Notes: generated from the letters alone by a model not told the origin. Positions 44,761 through 56,900 are shown, counted from the stretch's first letter. The stretch: DNA of 64,000 bases from Enoplolaimus lenunculus (GCA_030248215.1 JASANG010003005.1:62001-126000); one strand, 5' to 3'. Numbers and translations are program-made.

Positions 44761-45660
44761 AAAAGCTATTTTCAGCCAATCTGATAACCATTAAAAGAGC
44801 TTTAAAATCAACACAGCAATCTGTGCAATATAAAACAAGCAAATCTCTACGATCACGTTTACGCTTAAGACGCATGCGTAGCTGGCAAGGTTTACACGTC
44901 GCTCTAATACGTCAGGACAGCGAAGGGCTAGCAAAATTACACGGGATACCCATACAGACACTCTTGTTTTACTAATTATTCATACGAAATATGTTCAAGA
45001 AATTTTGTTTCACCTACAACCTATTGTAAAGAAAAGTATCATATTAGAGACGGACGTGCCCTTTGTTTTGAGCTGCAGATTCGCGTTGGTTCCTTTATTT
45101 TTAGGAAAGCTGATACGGTTTCATTTACCGAGGGTATCAGCCCATGTTAAACATGTTTTTTACGAGGGGACACAGCAAACGAGCATAATTTTAATGGTTG
45201 CACAACTGTCTTTGTCGTTCGTCAAAACAATACGATTGGTCATTTATTATTGTTGTTCCCCTCCTTATGGCTGTCGTTGCTTTATACTGCAAAAGAATAT
45301 TAACCAGTTGGGTGTGGTACAGCAAAATTGAGTTATACAAAACTGGCACGGTTTTCCTAGTGTACCATATTTCACTGAAGGGTACAATTGAGCGGTGTTC
45401 GCGTTGAGACTACAAACGCCGAGAATAAAGATTTTGGCCATTTTTTCCTACTATTGGCACAACCGTCAGAAGAGCGTTTAGACGAATGATTTTAGACTTT
45501 GAAAAATTAACTTCTGTCTTTTCTTTATGATGCTTGTATGGGGAAGAACAGGCGGCAGCGAATATATTCAGTTATATAGAAGTGGGATTTTGTTGACAAA
45601 CTTTTTTGGCTTTGACTCTTCAAACGTACGTGAAAAAAAAAGAAAACAATAACAACGTGG
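44761..45660. other. Intergenic, no supported gene
   Basis: A 108-codon frame at 45005-45331 and an overlapping 69-codon frame show hydrophobic stretches, but I recognise no family and see no exon context. I leave it uncalled. Confidence 0.4.
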
Positions 45661-45744
45661 GCCAATGTAACTATTAGGGGCGTTGATCAAGATTAAGCGC
45701 ATTCGTAAGCCTAAGCCTATGCCTAAACGTTGCAAAAAAAGAGT
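45661..45744 (+). mobile_element. TTAGGC-interior TIR element, family B, truncated
   Basis: Left TIR GGCCAATGTAACTATTAGGG, AAGATTAAGCGCATTCG and a short CCTAAG run ending at GTTGCAAAAA. It is then cut off by the AATAAGAGG-ended element (45745-46080). Confidence 0.6.
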
Positions 45745-46637
45745 TCGTAAGAGGATAGAGTCTCTAAACCCTAATTAGAGTGCATAAATGTCAATTATTT
45801 CTTACTGTAGTGCATAAACGACCACGACCAAATAAGTTGAGTTCGAAACTTTAAAGCATACTTGAGTCCTAAGTATAACCCTGCATTATCGCTCAAGCTA
45901 TTCACACAAGGCAAATAAAACGTTTAATTCGGCGGATTGTTGCAATACCGGATATATATCAGTAACAAAGGGCGGCGGGAGGCGGGTTAAAAATAAATAA
46001 CAGTCCGTAACCGAATAACAACGGGGGTACCCTCTAGAAAGGCCAATAAATATCAGTCCCCCTCTTATTCGAGTCACTACTGTACGCTTGTCACAAAAGT
46101 TTCTTAGCCTCTTCGTATTTTAAAGTTGGCTACTGGTCTGAAAGCGAACATTTGGTTGATGTCGGAAATCGAAGATAACCAGTTAAACAACAAAGAGCCA
46201 GATGGTTGCTGTCTACTCCGGATGGAAGACTCTGATTTCTGATTGCAAAATACAACTGGTTCTGTGCGGAAATTGCGGACAATCACCATTTAATTGCATT
46301 GACAACAAAACAGATTTTACTACCATAACAGCTAATTCTGTATTACGCTAATGTGGCGAAAAAAACTGTTTCTAGGCTCATGTTGGAGGAATCGTACCTG
46401 TTTTTATGCTGGACTCCAATATATTGTAACACCATCCTGACTGAACTGTAACCTCAACCCGCTTCCAATACTCACCGCTACAGTTTCCACCAACAGCTGT
46501 GTGCCATCGTCCAAAATAATTCTGTGCGCTAAGCAGTAGTAATTGTGAGTATAGGCGGCTTGTGTATGTGCGGAGTGTGTAATGTTAAGACATATACATA
46601 CTCGTGTGCATATACCACCAGAGGAAATTAGGATAGC

Positions 46638-46710
46638 GGCCGCGTGGTGTAATGGGTAGCGCGCTTGACTCGCGAGCGAGAGGTTCGAGGTTCGATTCCC
46701 GGCGTGGCCA
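46638..46710 (+). tRNA. tRNA-like sequence, would-be anticodon CGC (Ala); uncertain
   Basis: 73 nt. Acceptor GGCCGCG pairs with CGTGGCC (one G-T), followed by A as discriminator. D arm TGGTGTAATGGGTAGCGCG. Anticodon loop CTCGCGA with U33, so CGC. The anticodon stem has one mismatch and the T stem CGAGG/CCCGG two. The G3-U70 pair expected in tRNA-Ala is absent. No introns or T-run after it. Could be a decaying tRNA or SINE promoter. Confidence 0.45.
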
Positions 46711-47959
46711 TATCTTTCAGACAAATTAATGGGAAAAACAATAATATTCGCGGTACTTCGGAAAAAGGGGTCGTCCCGACCGTGCAGTTCTGACAGTAAT
46801 AAGTGTCAATCGTGAGCAAAAAACCGTAGTAATACGTGCAGTGCTGTGTCGATAATAACTTTACCATTTGCCACAAAAATAATTCAACATTTCATAGCCC
46901 AGATACCCCCGATAACGAGGTTCCTATCCGTCCCCATTCCCCAACTTTTCATATTTCGCATTTTATCCTGAATTCAATGCATAACATTTCTCGGCCATAG
47001 ACTCAACAAAATACAGTGAGAAATCTTGCAAATGCTACAATATATAAGTAAACTAATGCTTCAGAGTATATTTGTGCTCAGGCGTAGATTTGCGCTGAGT
47101 TATAGGCCTATCCTGACGCTGAGGTTTGGGCTTAGGCTTATACGTATAGGAATATGCTGATATACTAAACACTGTTAAGTCCCTATATATAATTTGATCT
47201 CGTTTGGTCGTAATTTTATGTCCTTGACTTGATTTTATTAGTAATCAAGGTGCAACTGAACGTATGCCTCCAGTTAATGCAGGAAATCGACGTGGGGTTG
47301 CTGCTCCGATATTTTTTACCTCCAAGTGCGCCTTGTTAATCCAAGCCCTTGAAGAGTTTATACATATATGTATTGTATAAGCTTGTAAACTTAGCTATAA
47401 CATTTTGTGGTTTTCAGTTTAGTGAAAACTGCTAAATTAGCTAAATTTTCATTACCAACTCTAGTATATTATTGCAGGTATTTTAGAATATTTTCAGTTT
47501 CCCGTAAGCAGAGATATACGTAATTGCAGCCTTAAGAGCGTTCACAGGAAGAAAAATAAAATGGTATATCAATCGAAACAATTTATGGAAACGAGAAAAG
47601 ACGTACGCTAACAAGTTTGAAAAAACCTGGTCGGTTCTAGGCCCATATTCTCAAATGCGTATAGCACCTATCGCCAGTTGGTAATAGGGTTTCAAACTAA
47701 CGAACTGCTGCAATTGCAGATCTCAAAATTTGCACAGAAATAGAAACATTCGAATGCAACAAACGTGATGAAGTCCAAATTTAGCATTCTCTGGTTCGAA
47801 AGTTACAAGACCTATCGCCTGCTGGTAATGAGTAGGTGCGACACACATTTGAGAGTACGGGCTCTAAAGTTAAAAATGACGTTACATCCTCCCAAAACGA
47901 AATCCTGTCTACGCTTCTGCTTCTATTGCGCCCATCTGTTTCAGTTCTACTATGAAGAA

Positions 47960-48075
47960 ACATTTTTGTTCATTCGAAGACTTGTTACTTACGGACTCTT
48001 ATTTGGGATACGGACTCCTATTGATTGGAACTCACAATGGGACCCCCCTCTTATTACCCCCATCTTATTCGGGTC
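47960..48075 (+). repeat. Fragment of the AATAAGAGG-ended element
   Basis: Right-end piece with ACTCCTATTGATTGGAAC, CCCCCCTCTTATTACCCC and TTATTCGGGTCACTCC. No left end found. Confidence 0.4.
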
Positions 48076-48670
48076 ACTCCAGTATATGCTTCATTGTTTT
48101 TTCAATAAGCCGAAGCAGCTAGTTTGATATTATTTTTCAGGAACAATTCGGAACCAGAACATTCAAAATTGTTGTGTTTTTCACGCTTCGCGTGGTTACA
48201 TCCGGCGACACTGATAAATTGGCGATTGCAGTCAAAATTGGTTTCGCTTGCCAACACGAATTATCACCAAAGATCCTAAACATGCGTTTACGGCATTTTG
48301 ACCATTAAAGTATGTTTGTCAAAGCCGGCGGTATTTTTGCTTATGAGTTTTTTTGCGTTCGCGTTTAGATGAAACGTTCTAAATTGTACCCAGCGGAATT
48401 TAATTTTGGGATTGTGAACTTTCTATCTTTACAGCTGCGCCCAAACTTAGACAGTGGCAGGTTCGATAATTTCTTAGTCGTTTTTACTGGTTAAGATCTG
48501 AATGTTTGATATTATCACAAAAATAACTTTTGTTAATTTTAATTTGTTGTTTGTAAATTCACTTCGGTTCCCTCAGCAGTTGTACCAATGGACTGTTACC
48601 GGTCTGTTACATTTTCAACAAGTAAAAAGTAGAAAATTTTTTAATGGAAGTGTTATATTTGCTTGAACCT

Positions 48671-49026
48671 AAACCAATGTAAAGAACAGGGGCGGAACAG
48701 TATTATGAGCATATTCCTAAGCTTAAGCTTAAGCCTAAGCCTAAGCGTAAGCGTAAGAATGAGCATATTCCTAAGCATAAGCCTAAGCCTAAGCGTAAGC
48801 GTAAGAATGAGAATATTCCTAAGCATAAGCCTAAGCCTAAGCCTAAGCTTAATCGTAAAAATGAGCATATTCATAAGCATAAGCATAACCCTAAGTCTAA
48901 CCTTAAGCGTAAAAATGAGCATATTCATAAGCTTAAGCTAAGCAAAAAATAAGACTAAAGCCTAAGCTTACTCTATCCTATAGTCCAACAGATAAAACAT
49001 TCCGTCCCTGATCTTTACATGGGCCT
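48671..49026 (+). mobile_element. TTAGGC-interior TIR element, family A, long copy
   Basis: Left CCAATGTAAAGAACAGGGGC, GGAACAGTATTATGAGCATA and about 230 bp of CCTAAG/CATAAG repeats. Inside this run the phrase GAATGAGCATATTCCTAAG recurs about every 60 bp, so the interior has its own higher-order repeat. Right AAGCTTACTCTATCC and CCGTCCCTGATCTTTACATG. Confidence 0.8.
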
Positions 49027-49157
49027 GAATTTGGTTTTATTGATATTGCCATAATTTTAAACAGGCAGAAATAGAAAAATTTTAAAAAATTCCGATAATA
49101 TTCGAGTTGCAGCAGTGAAAACGGATTTCGGCTGCATTTTTTGATTTTTGCATCATA

Positions 49158-49350
49158 TTCAGATCAGGGACAGAACGTTTTTCTACGGGACTGCAGTAGA
49201 GTAAAGCTTAAGCTTTTGATTAATTTTTTGCTTATTCTTACGGTTAGTTTTAGACTTAGGTATAACATAATTGTTACGCTCAGACATAGGCTTAAGCTTA
49301 ATAGGCTTATGCTTACAAATATGCTTATGCTAGAGTTACTGCACTGTTCT
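49158..49350 (-). mobile_element. TTAGGC-interior TIR element, family A, degenerate
   Basis: Left AGATCAGGGACAGAACGTTT, AAGCTTAAGCTTTTGAT, degenerate TTAGG-type run, then AATATGCTTATGCTAGAGTTA and CACTGTTCTATACA. It ends directly at the GAGTC MITE that starts at 49353. Confidence 0.6.
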
Positions 49351-49352
49351 AT

Positions 49353-49542
49353 ACACTGCAAAAATGGTGAGTCAAATTGACTCTCTCTGAAATATGCTTT
49401 TCCGGACGACACAAACTGAGTCAAATTCGACTCACTGAGTCGCACGCTTTACTTTGGGGGAGTTGAATTTGACTCAGTTTGTGTGCAGTCCCGTAAAGCC
49501 TATTTCGAAGAGAGTCAATTTGACATACCATTTTTAAGTGTA
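49353..49542. mobile_element. GAGTCAAATTGACTC MITE
   Basis: 190 bp, left ACACTGCAAAAATGGTGAG, right TTTGACATACCATTTTTAAGTGTA. Mirrored interior as in the 44561 copy. Confidence 0.7.
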
Positions 49543-49680
49543 CATAGGCCAAATTTTCAATGGCATGGTTTGAAGCAAAATACATTGCAGTCAGATTTAA
49601 ATAAATCAAACTGCAAGCCAAACCAAATTGCCGACTATCAGATATCAATTGTTGCAACAGTTTGGTTTTTGATTTATTGA

Positions 49681-49850
49681 CCCATATAAAGATCAGGGGC
49701 GGAGCGTTTTTTCTGCGGAACTAGAAAAGACTACGCTTAAACTTTTAACTATTTTTTGCTTGACTTAGGCTTACGCTTAGGTTTAGGCTAAGGCTTAGGC
49801 TTAGGAATATGCTTATAATACTATTCCGCCCCTGTTCTTTACATTGGCCG
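49681..49850 (-). mobile_element. TTAGGC-interior TIR element, family A
   Basis: Left CCATATAAAGATCAGGGGC, GGAGCGTTTTTTCTG, AAACTTTTAACTATTTTTTGC, TTAGGC run, AATATGCTTATAATACTATTC and right CCGCCCCTGTTCTTTACA followed by TTGGCC. Compact and well preserved. Confidence 0.8.
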
Positions 49851-50119
49851 ATTTATTTGTAGTCTTTGTATATCAAGATGTAAATAACAAAAACAATTGT
49901 GATATTTTGAAAATGAGGGACTTTGACTCGGTTGTATTTGTTGTCGACAAAAGTTGATTAAAATGCTATTAATAAAGCTTGGTTTCATGTACAACACCAT
50001 TACTTTGGTTCACGGAATTAAAAGAAGTAAGTCTCGGACATCTTTGCTATATCTGAGTGCGAATGCTTGCCTTCTATCTTCTATGCTAGTTTGAAATGCA
50101 GCACACTCTTAATTGTTTC

Positions 50120-50405
50120 GGCCAATAACTCGGGGCGGAACAGTATTATAAGCATATTCCTAAGCCTAAGCCTAAGCATAAGCCTAAGCCTAAGCCTAAG
50201 CTTAAGCCTAAGCCAAAGCCTACGCCTAAGCCTAAGCCTAAGCGTAAGAATGAGTTGATTCCTAAGCCTAAGCCTAAGCCTAAGCCAAAGCCTAAGCCTA
50301 AGCCTAAGCGTAAGAATGAGTTTATTCCTAAGCTCAAGCCTAAGCCTAAACCAAGGAAAAAAAGCTCTAAAGCTTAAGCGTACTCTATTCTAGTCCGCAG
50401 AAAAG
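50120..50405 (+). mobile_element. TTAGGC-interior TIR element, family A
   Basis: Left TCGGCCAATAACTCGGGGC, GGAACAGTATTATAAGCATA, about 180 bp of almost pure CCTAAG units with two GTAAGAATGAG interruptions, then GCTTAAGCGTACTC and CCGCAGAAAAGCG. The extreme right TIR is missing. Confidence 0.7.
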
Positions 50406-50497
50406 CGAACACATAAGCATGTTAAAGTTCGAACGTTGCAATCTTAAATTTGAATACTTGCAATATTTGAAAGTTGCAATGTGATGAAACTTCAAGA

Positions 50498-50755
50498 CAC
50501 GTGAGCGCGTATATGAGGAAGATGGTACACTGCAAAAAATGGTGAGTCAAATTGATTCTCTACGAAATAGGCTTTACGGGACTACACAAACTGAGTCAAA
50601 TTCGACTCCGCCAGTGTCAAACGTGAACTTGACTCTGGCGGAGTTGAATTTTTACTCAATATAAGCAGTCGCGAAAAAGACTATTTCGGAGTGAGTCAAT
50701 TTGACTCACCATTTTTTGGTGTGTACCATCTTCCTCATATACGGGCTCACGTTGT
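50498..50755. mobile_element. GAGTC MITE in the centre of a longer palindrome
   Basis: The MITE spans about 50527-50723 (ACACTGCAAAAAATGGTGAG to CACCATTTTTTGGTGTGT). Its flanks are also inverted: GCGTATATGAGGAAGATGG on the left and CCATCTTCCTCATATACGG on the right. Either the TIRs are about 58 bp long or the MITE landed in the middle of an existing hairpin. It stops about 40 bp before receptor exon A. Confidence 0.65.
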
Positions 50756-50793
50756 CGTTTCTAAACTTTCGTTCAGTTAAAGTGGTATTTCAG

Positions 50794-50999
50794 TGCTCCT
50801 ACCTGATGTTCCTTACCGGCGACAGTACACACCGACGTTCAACCGGACAGAATTGACGCTGAGTGGCGGAGTCAACGAAGAACATCGTTTGTTGCGGGCA
50901 ATTTTGACCAATTACGATCGCTCGGTTCGACCGATATATAATGCGTCGAGTATTGTTACTGTTCAAGTTGGATTGACACTCACGCATATATTTAAAATT
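50794..50999 (+). CDS. Receptor exon A: N-terminal helix and beta-1
   Basis: Acceptor TATTTCAG, donor GTAAGT. Reads HRLLRAILTNYDRSVRPIYN and IVTVQVGLTLTHIFKI, matching the family pattern (NYxxxxRPV, VxVGLTLxxI). Two bases complete a codon from the upstream exon; the exon ends in phase 0. NASS is a likely N-glycosylation site. Confidence 0.93.
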
Positions 51000-53900
51000 G
51001 TAAGTTGTCCGCCACGTGGACAATAGTGGCGTACTCAAAAATTTGGGACCATGTATATAACAGGGTCGGAACAGTAATATAAGCATATTCCTAAGCCTAA
51101 ACCTAAGCCTAAGCCTAAGCGTATGAATGAGACTATTCCTAAGCCTAAGCCTAAGCCTAAGCGTAAGCAAAAAATTAGTCTAAAGCTTAAATTGACTCTA
51201 TGATAGCCCCTCCGGAAAACGATCCGGCCCTGTTCTATACATGGGCCCAACAGTGACAGAACAGTAGTATAAGCATATTTCTAAGCCTATACCTAAGCCT
51301 AAGCCTAAGTCTAAGCGTATGAATGAGCCTATTCCTAAGCCTAAGCCTAAGCCTAAGCCTAAGCCTAAGCCTAAGCGTATGAATGAGCCTATTTCTAAGC
51401 CTAAGCCTAAGCCTAAGCAAAATAATTAGTCTAATGATTATAGCCCTTCCGGAAAACGATACAGCCTTGTTCTATACATGGGCCGAAATTTGGATTAATC
51501 GGGCCGCATCCTGCAAGGTCCGTGCCTTTAATTTCCATCAAAAAGTAAAGATAGCACCCTTTAGCAGTGACGTATCTAAATTATTTGCCGAAATATATGA
51601 GGTTGGCTACGCTCACCTATTGGCTCCGAGACCAATTTCAGAGTTCACTTTTCTGTAAATTTTTGGCAGGCTGGGGGTAACTTGACCTGGCCAAATTGTT
51701 CACCACATGAGAATGACTTGTAGGTAATATCGCGAACGAAGCATGCGAAAAGCTAAATACTTGACAATCAACCTTATAAGCCGGAATGCCCAGCATCTAA
51801 ATCAGTGGTATGTAAGCCAAGGAGGTACACTTAAATGCCTTAGGTTGCTAAAATGATTTTTTCCGTAATATATAGTATGCAGTTTATGGAATCAGAGCCA
51901 AAGTCAAACGGTTCTCAGGTATTTGTATTTTGTGTTGAACTATGAAAAAAACCAAGTGTAAAAGTGATCGATATAAAAAATTGGCCAATGTATAAAACTA
52001 GGCTCGAACAGTAGTATAAGCATATTCCTAAGCCTAAGCCTAAGCTGAAGCCTAAGCCTAAGCCTAAGAGTGAGCCTATACCTAAGTCTAAGTGTAATTC
52101 TAAGCGTAGGCAAAAAAATAGTCCAAAGCTTAAACTGAATCTATTATAGCCCGACCAGAAAACCATCCGGCACTGTTCTATACATGGGCCAAAAAATTAA
52201 TGTATAAAGTGCGATCCGTACATTTTAGCGTTAATTCATCAATAATTTCTTCGAATTCCACACACATGTCGCAGTCCAAAGTGCTATTCAGGCCAATTAC
52301 CAATTAACAGTTTCGCCTGCGATAAAATGCTTTGGAGTACGCAGTTCAAGAATGTTTAACTATGCAATTAGAAGCAGTCCTGATAAATAATCACCGTATA
52401 ATTGTACATTTTTAAGCGGTATACGAACAAATTTCTTCACAATTGCTATTTGCTCGGAATATTAGATTCGCCTAATTGTCAATAGCCTGTTTAGCAGAAT
52501 CATAGCCAAAGTTAAATTCGTTCGTACAATTATTGTTAAGGATGAAAAGAATTCACGCCATATGTTCAAACATAACACTAGATTGTTTTTATCCTTAACA
52601 ATAAATTGTACGAACGAATTTAACTTTGACAATGGCAAGAATAACATTTTGCCCCCCCCCCCCTGACATATACCAAAATACAGTTCTGTTAAGTAGAATC
52701 ATAGCCAAAGTTAAATTCGTTCTACACACTGTAAATTCCAATGCTGAATTAATATCAGTAAACATTAACACACTCTCAGTTGAGTTAATTCTCACTCTGA
52801 ATTGAGTTGTTTTTGGGTGAGTTGATTAATTATCGCAGAATGCATTGAACCAACTCAAATTTTCTGAGTTCTGATAATCCTAACTCAGACTGAGTGAATC
52901 AACTCATTCTGGGTTAAAACCAACTCACTGAAATTTACAGTGTACCATTATTATTAAGGATGAAAAGAATCAAGTGTTATGTTTGAACATTTGGCTTGAA
53001 CAAGAATGGCACGACGAAAGATTTGGATGGAACGCATCTGATTTCGGTGACATCAAACGGCTCACAGTACCAACACATTTTGTTTGGACTCCTGATATTG
53101 TACTTTACAACAAGTAAATTGCAAGTTAAATGCAGTATGGGACCGAGTTTTGCTTAAACTTAATCAGCGGTTGCACAACGAGATGCAGTCCTGCGATGTA
53201 CGGATTTGTCGTTCCGGATAATTCGAACCAGTGACAGTCATGGAAACTGTGGCCCATGTTACTTTTAGGGTCGTCCCGGTTTCTGGTGCGTCTTTAAAAG
53301 AGTAGGGTTACATTCTAGACTACATTTTTTGCTTAGGATTAGACTTTAGGCTTCGACTTAGGAATACGCTCTTGCAACGCTTAGGCTAAGGCTTAGGCTT
53401 AGGAACACATTTTACAACGCTTATGCTTAGGAACACATTTTTGCACCGCTTAGGCTTAGGCTTAGGCTTAGGAATACGCTTAATCTACTGTTACGCCTCT
53501 AAAAGTAACATTGGCAAAAACGGTCATTAAATATACAGGACAGTATAACTGGGGTAGACGGGGTTATATTCACCTCATAATTTGCAGAAAAATTCGAAAA
53601 CAGATCACGCCCGTAGCCAGCTCACTTTGCTAGGGAGGCTAAAACATTTTTTCAGGAGCATCATTCAAGAATTTATAATGACGTGAAAGCAAAGTTGACA
53701 ATTTTCTAAGGGGGAGGCCAAAATGTTTCCAAGGGGGCGAGCCCCCATCCCACCCGGCGTCTCCTTGGCTACGGACCCGAAACAGATGCTTTTACGAGAA
53801 GTATAATAATATACTCATGGCCATAGGAAATTTGGCCAATGGTGCTTTAACCCCTTCTCACATTGAGTTGCTTATAGGCAACTCAGCGCAGTGTATATAC

Positions 53901-56900
53901 GTTAAATAATATATATCGCACCGTGTTTAACAATTGCAACACGTATACATAGTACTAAATCATCACAAGACGTGACAGCCCCCTCGGGCTCGAGCGTCAA
54001 GCTCCTATAGCTGAGTGGTGATGGTATACGCCTCCCGCTCCAGTCACTGGAGTTCGAATCCTAGCATAAAAGTAGGTCTCAGGGGAAATAGAAAATATTC
54101 ATGTGAGAAAGGGTTAAGGCAACAGCAGATTCAGCGTATTCCTAAGCATAAGCCTAAGCCTGAGCGTTGCAAAAATGTGTTCCTTAGCCTAAGCCTAAAG
54201 CCTAAGGCTAAGCATAAACAAAAAATGTAATCTAGAATCTAAACCTACTCTTTTATAGACCCACAAGAAACCTGGACGCCCCTTAAAGTAACATGAGCCG
54301 AAAATATTGTCACTCGCAACGCTTATGATCGCTCAAATATAAAACTTTGATGAGGTTAATAGTTTCATCACGAAATGAAATCCTCGCTTCACCGTTTCCG
54401 CAACATCGGATCTTTGAACATTTTTAAACCAAATCAATCCGAAGGATCAGTCGAATTCGAATTGTTTTCAAATTGACTTGTTAACTTTGAGCTTTCACCT
54501 CGTGTTTCATTTTTAATACAGCCAAATTTTCGGCCCATGTAAAGATCAAAGGCGGAACGTTTTTCTGTGAAACTGCAATACAGTAAACTAAGCTTTAGTC
54601 TAATTTTTTAGCTTGGCTTACGCTTAGGCTTAGGCTTAAGAATATGCTTATACTACTTTTCCGGCCCTGTTCTATACATGGGTCAAATAAGACTTTCCGG
54701 CCCTGTTCTATATATGGGTCAAATAGGCCTTTCCGGCCCTGTTCTATACATGGGTCAAATAGGCCTTTCCGGCCCTGTTCTATACATGGGTCAAATAGGC
54801 CTTTCCGGCCCTGTTCTATACATGGGTCAAATTGGCCTTTCCGGCCCTGTTCTATACATGGGTCAAATAGGTCTTTCCGGCCCTGTTCTATACATGGGTC
54901 AAATTGGCCTTTCCGGCCCTGTTCTATACATGGGTCAAATTGGCCTTTCCGGCCCTGTTCTATACATGGGTCAAATTGGCCTTTCCGGCCCTGTTCTATA
55001 CATGGGTCAAATAGGCCTTTCCGGCCCTGTTCTATACATGGGTCAAATTGGCCTTTCCGGATCTGTTCTATACATGGGTCCAATTGGCCTTTCCGGCCCT
55101 GTTCTATACATGGGTCCGATTGGCCTTTCCGGCCCTGTTCTATACATGGGTCCAATTGGCCTTTCCGGCCCTGTTCTATACATGGGTCAAATTGGCCTTT
55201 CCGGCCCTGTTCTATACATGGGTCTAATTGGCCTTTCCGGCCCTGTTCTATACATGGGTCCAATTGGCCTTTCCGGCCTTGTTCTATACATGGGTCCAAT
55301 TGGCCTTTCCGGCCCTGTTCTATACATGGGTCAAATTGGCCTTTCCGGCTCTGTTCTATACATGGGTCAAATAGGCCTTTCCGGCCCTGTCCTATACATG
55401 GGTCAAATTGGCCTTTCCGGCCCTGTTCTATACATGGGTCAAATTGACCTTTCCGGCTCTGTTCTATACATGGGTCAAATTGGCCTTTCCGGCCCTGTTC
55501 TATACATGGGTCCAATTGGCCTTTCCGGCCCTGTTCTATACATGGGTCAAATAGGCCTTTCCGGCCCTATTCTATAATTGGGTCAAATTGGCCTTTCCGG
55601 CCCTGTTCTATACATGGGTCTAATTGGCCTTTCCGGCCCTGTTCTATACATGGGTCCAATTGGCCTTTCCGGCCTTGTTCTATACATGGGTCCAATTGGC
55701 CTTTCCGGCCCTGTTCTATACATGGCTCAAATTGGCCTTTCCGGCCCTGTTCTATACATGGGTCAAATAGGCCTTTCCGGCCCTGTCCTATACATGGGTC
55801 AAATTGGCCTTTCCGGCCCTGTTCTATACATGGGTCAAATTGGCCTTTCCGGCCCTGTTCTATACATGGGTCCAATTGGCCTTTCCGGCCGTGTTCTATA
55901 CATGGGTCCAATTGGCCTTTCCGGCCCTGTTCTGTACATGGGTCCAATTGGCCTTTGCGGCCCTGTTCTATGGGTCAAATTGGCCTTTCCGGCCCTGTTC
56001 TATACATGGGTCAAATTGGCGTTTCCGGCCCTGTTCTATACATGGGTCCAATTGGCCTTTCCGGCCCTGTTCTATACATGGGCCCAATTGGCGTTTCCGG
56101 CCCTGTTCTATACATGGGTCAAATTGGCCTTTCCGGATCTGTTCTATACATGGGTCCAATTGGCCTTTCCGGCCCTGTTCTATACATGGGTCCAATTGGC
56201 CTTTCCGGCCCTGTTCTATACATGGGTCCAATTGGCCTTTCCGGCCCTGTTCTATACATGGGTCAAATTGGCCTTTCCGGCCCTGTTCTATACATGGGTC
56301 TAATTGGCCTTTCCGGCCCTGTTCTATACATGGGTCCAATTGGCCTTTCCGGCCCTGTTCTATACATGGGTCCAATTGGCCTTTCCGGCCCTATTCTATA
56401 ATTGGGTCAAATTGGCCTTTCCGGCCCTGTTCTATACATGGGTCAAATTGGCCTTTCCGGATCTGTTCTATACATGGGTCCAATTGGCCTTTCCGGCCCT
56501 GTTCTATACATGGGTCCAATTGGCCTTTCCGGCCCTGTTCTATACATGGGTCCAATTGGCCTTTCCGGCCCTGTTCTATACATGGGTCAAATGCCCTGTT
56601 CTATACATGGGTCTAATTGGCCTTTCCGGCCCTGTTCTATACATGGGTCCAATTGGCCTTTCCGGCCCTGTTCTATTCATGGGTCAAATTGGCCTTTCCG
56701 GCCCTGTTCTATACATGGGTCCAATTGGCCTTTCCGGCCCTGTTCTATACATGGGTCCAATTGGCCTTTCCGGCCCTGTTCTATACATGGGTCAAATTGG
56801 CCTTTCCGGCCCTGTTCTATACATGGGTCAAATAGGCCTTTCCGGCCCTGTTCTATACATGGGTCAAATTGGCCTTTCCGGCCCTGTTCTATACATGGGT

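Noticed and set aside
45005-45407. Possible small membrane protein or upstream receptor exon
   Set aside because: Hydrophobic but no family match, no convincing splice sites, and two frames compete.
48663-50337. Leucine/serine-rich frames such as LSLSLSLS and RLRLRLRL
   Set aside because: Direct translations of CCTAAG hexamer runs on both strands.
50120-50405. A true chromosome end (telomere)
   Set aside because: Runs are short, flanked by fixed sub-terminal blocks, occur in both orientations and lie within gene introns.
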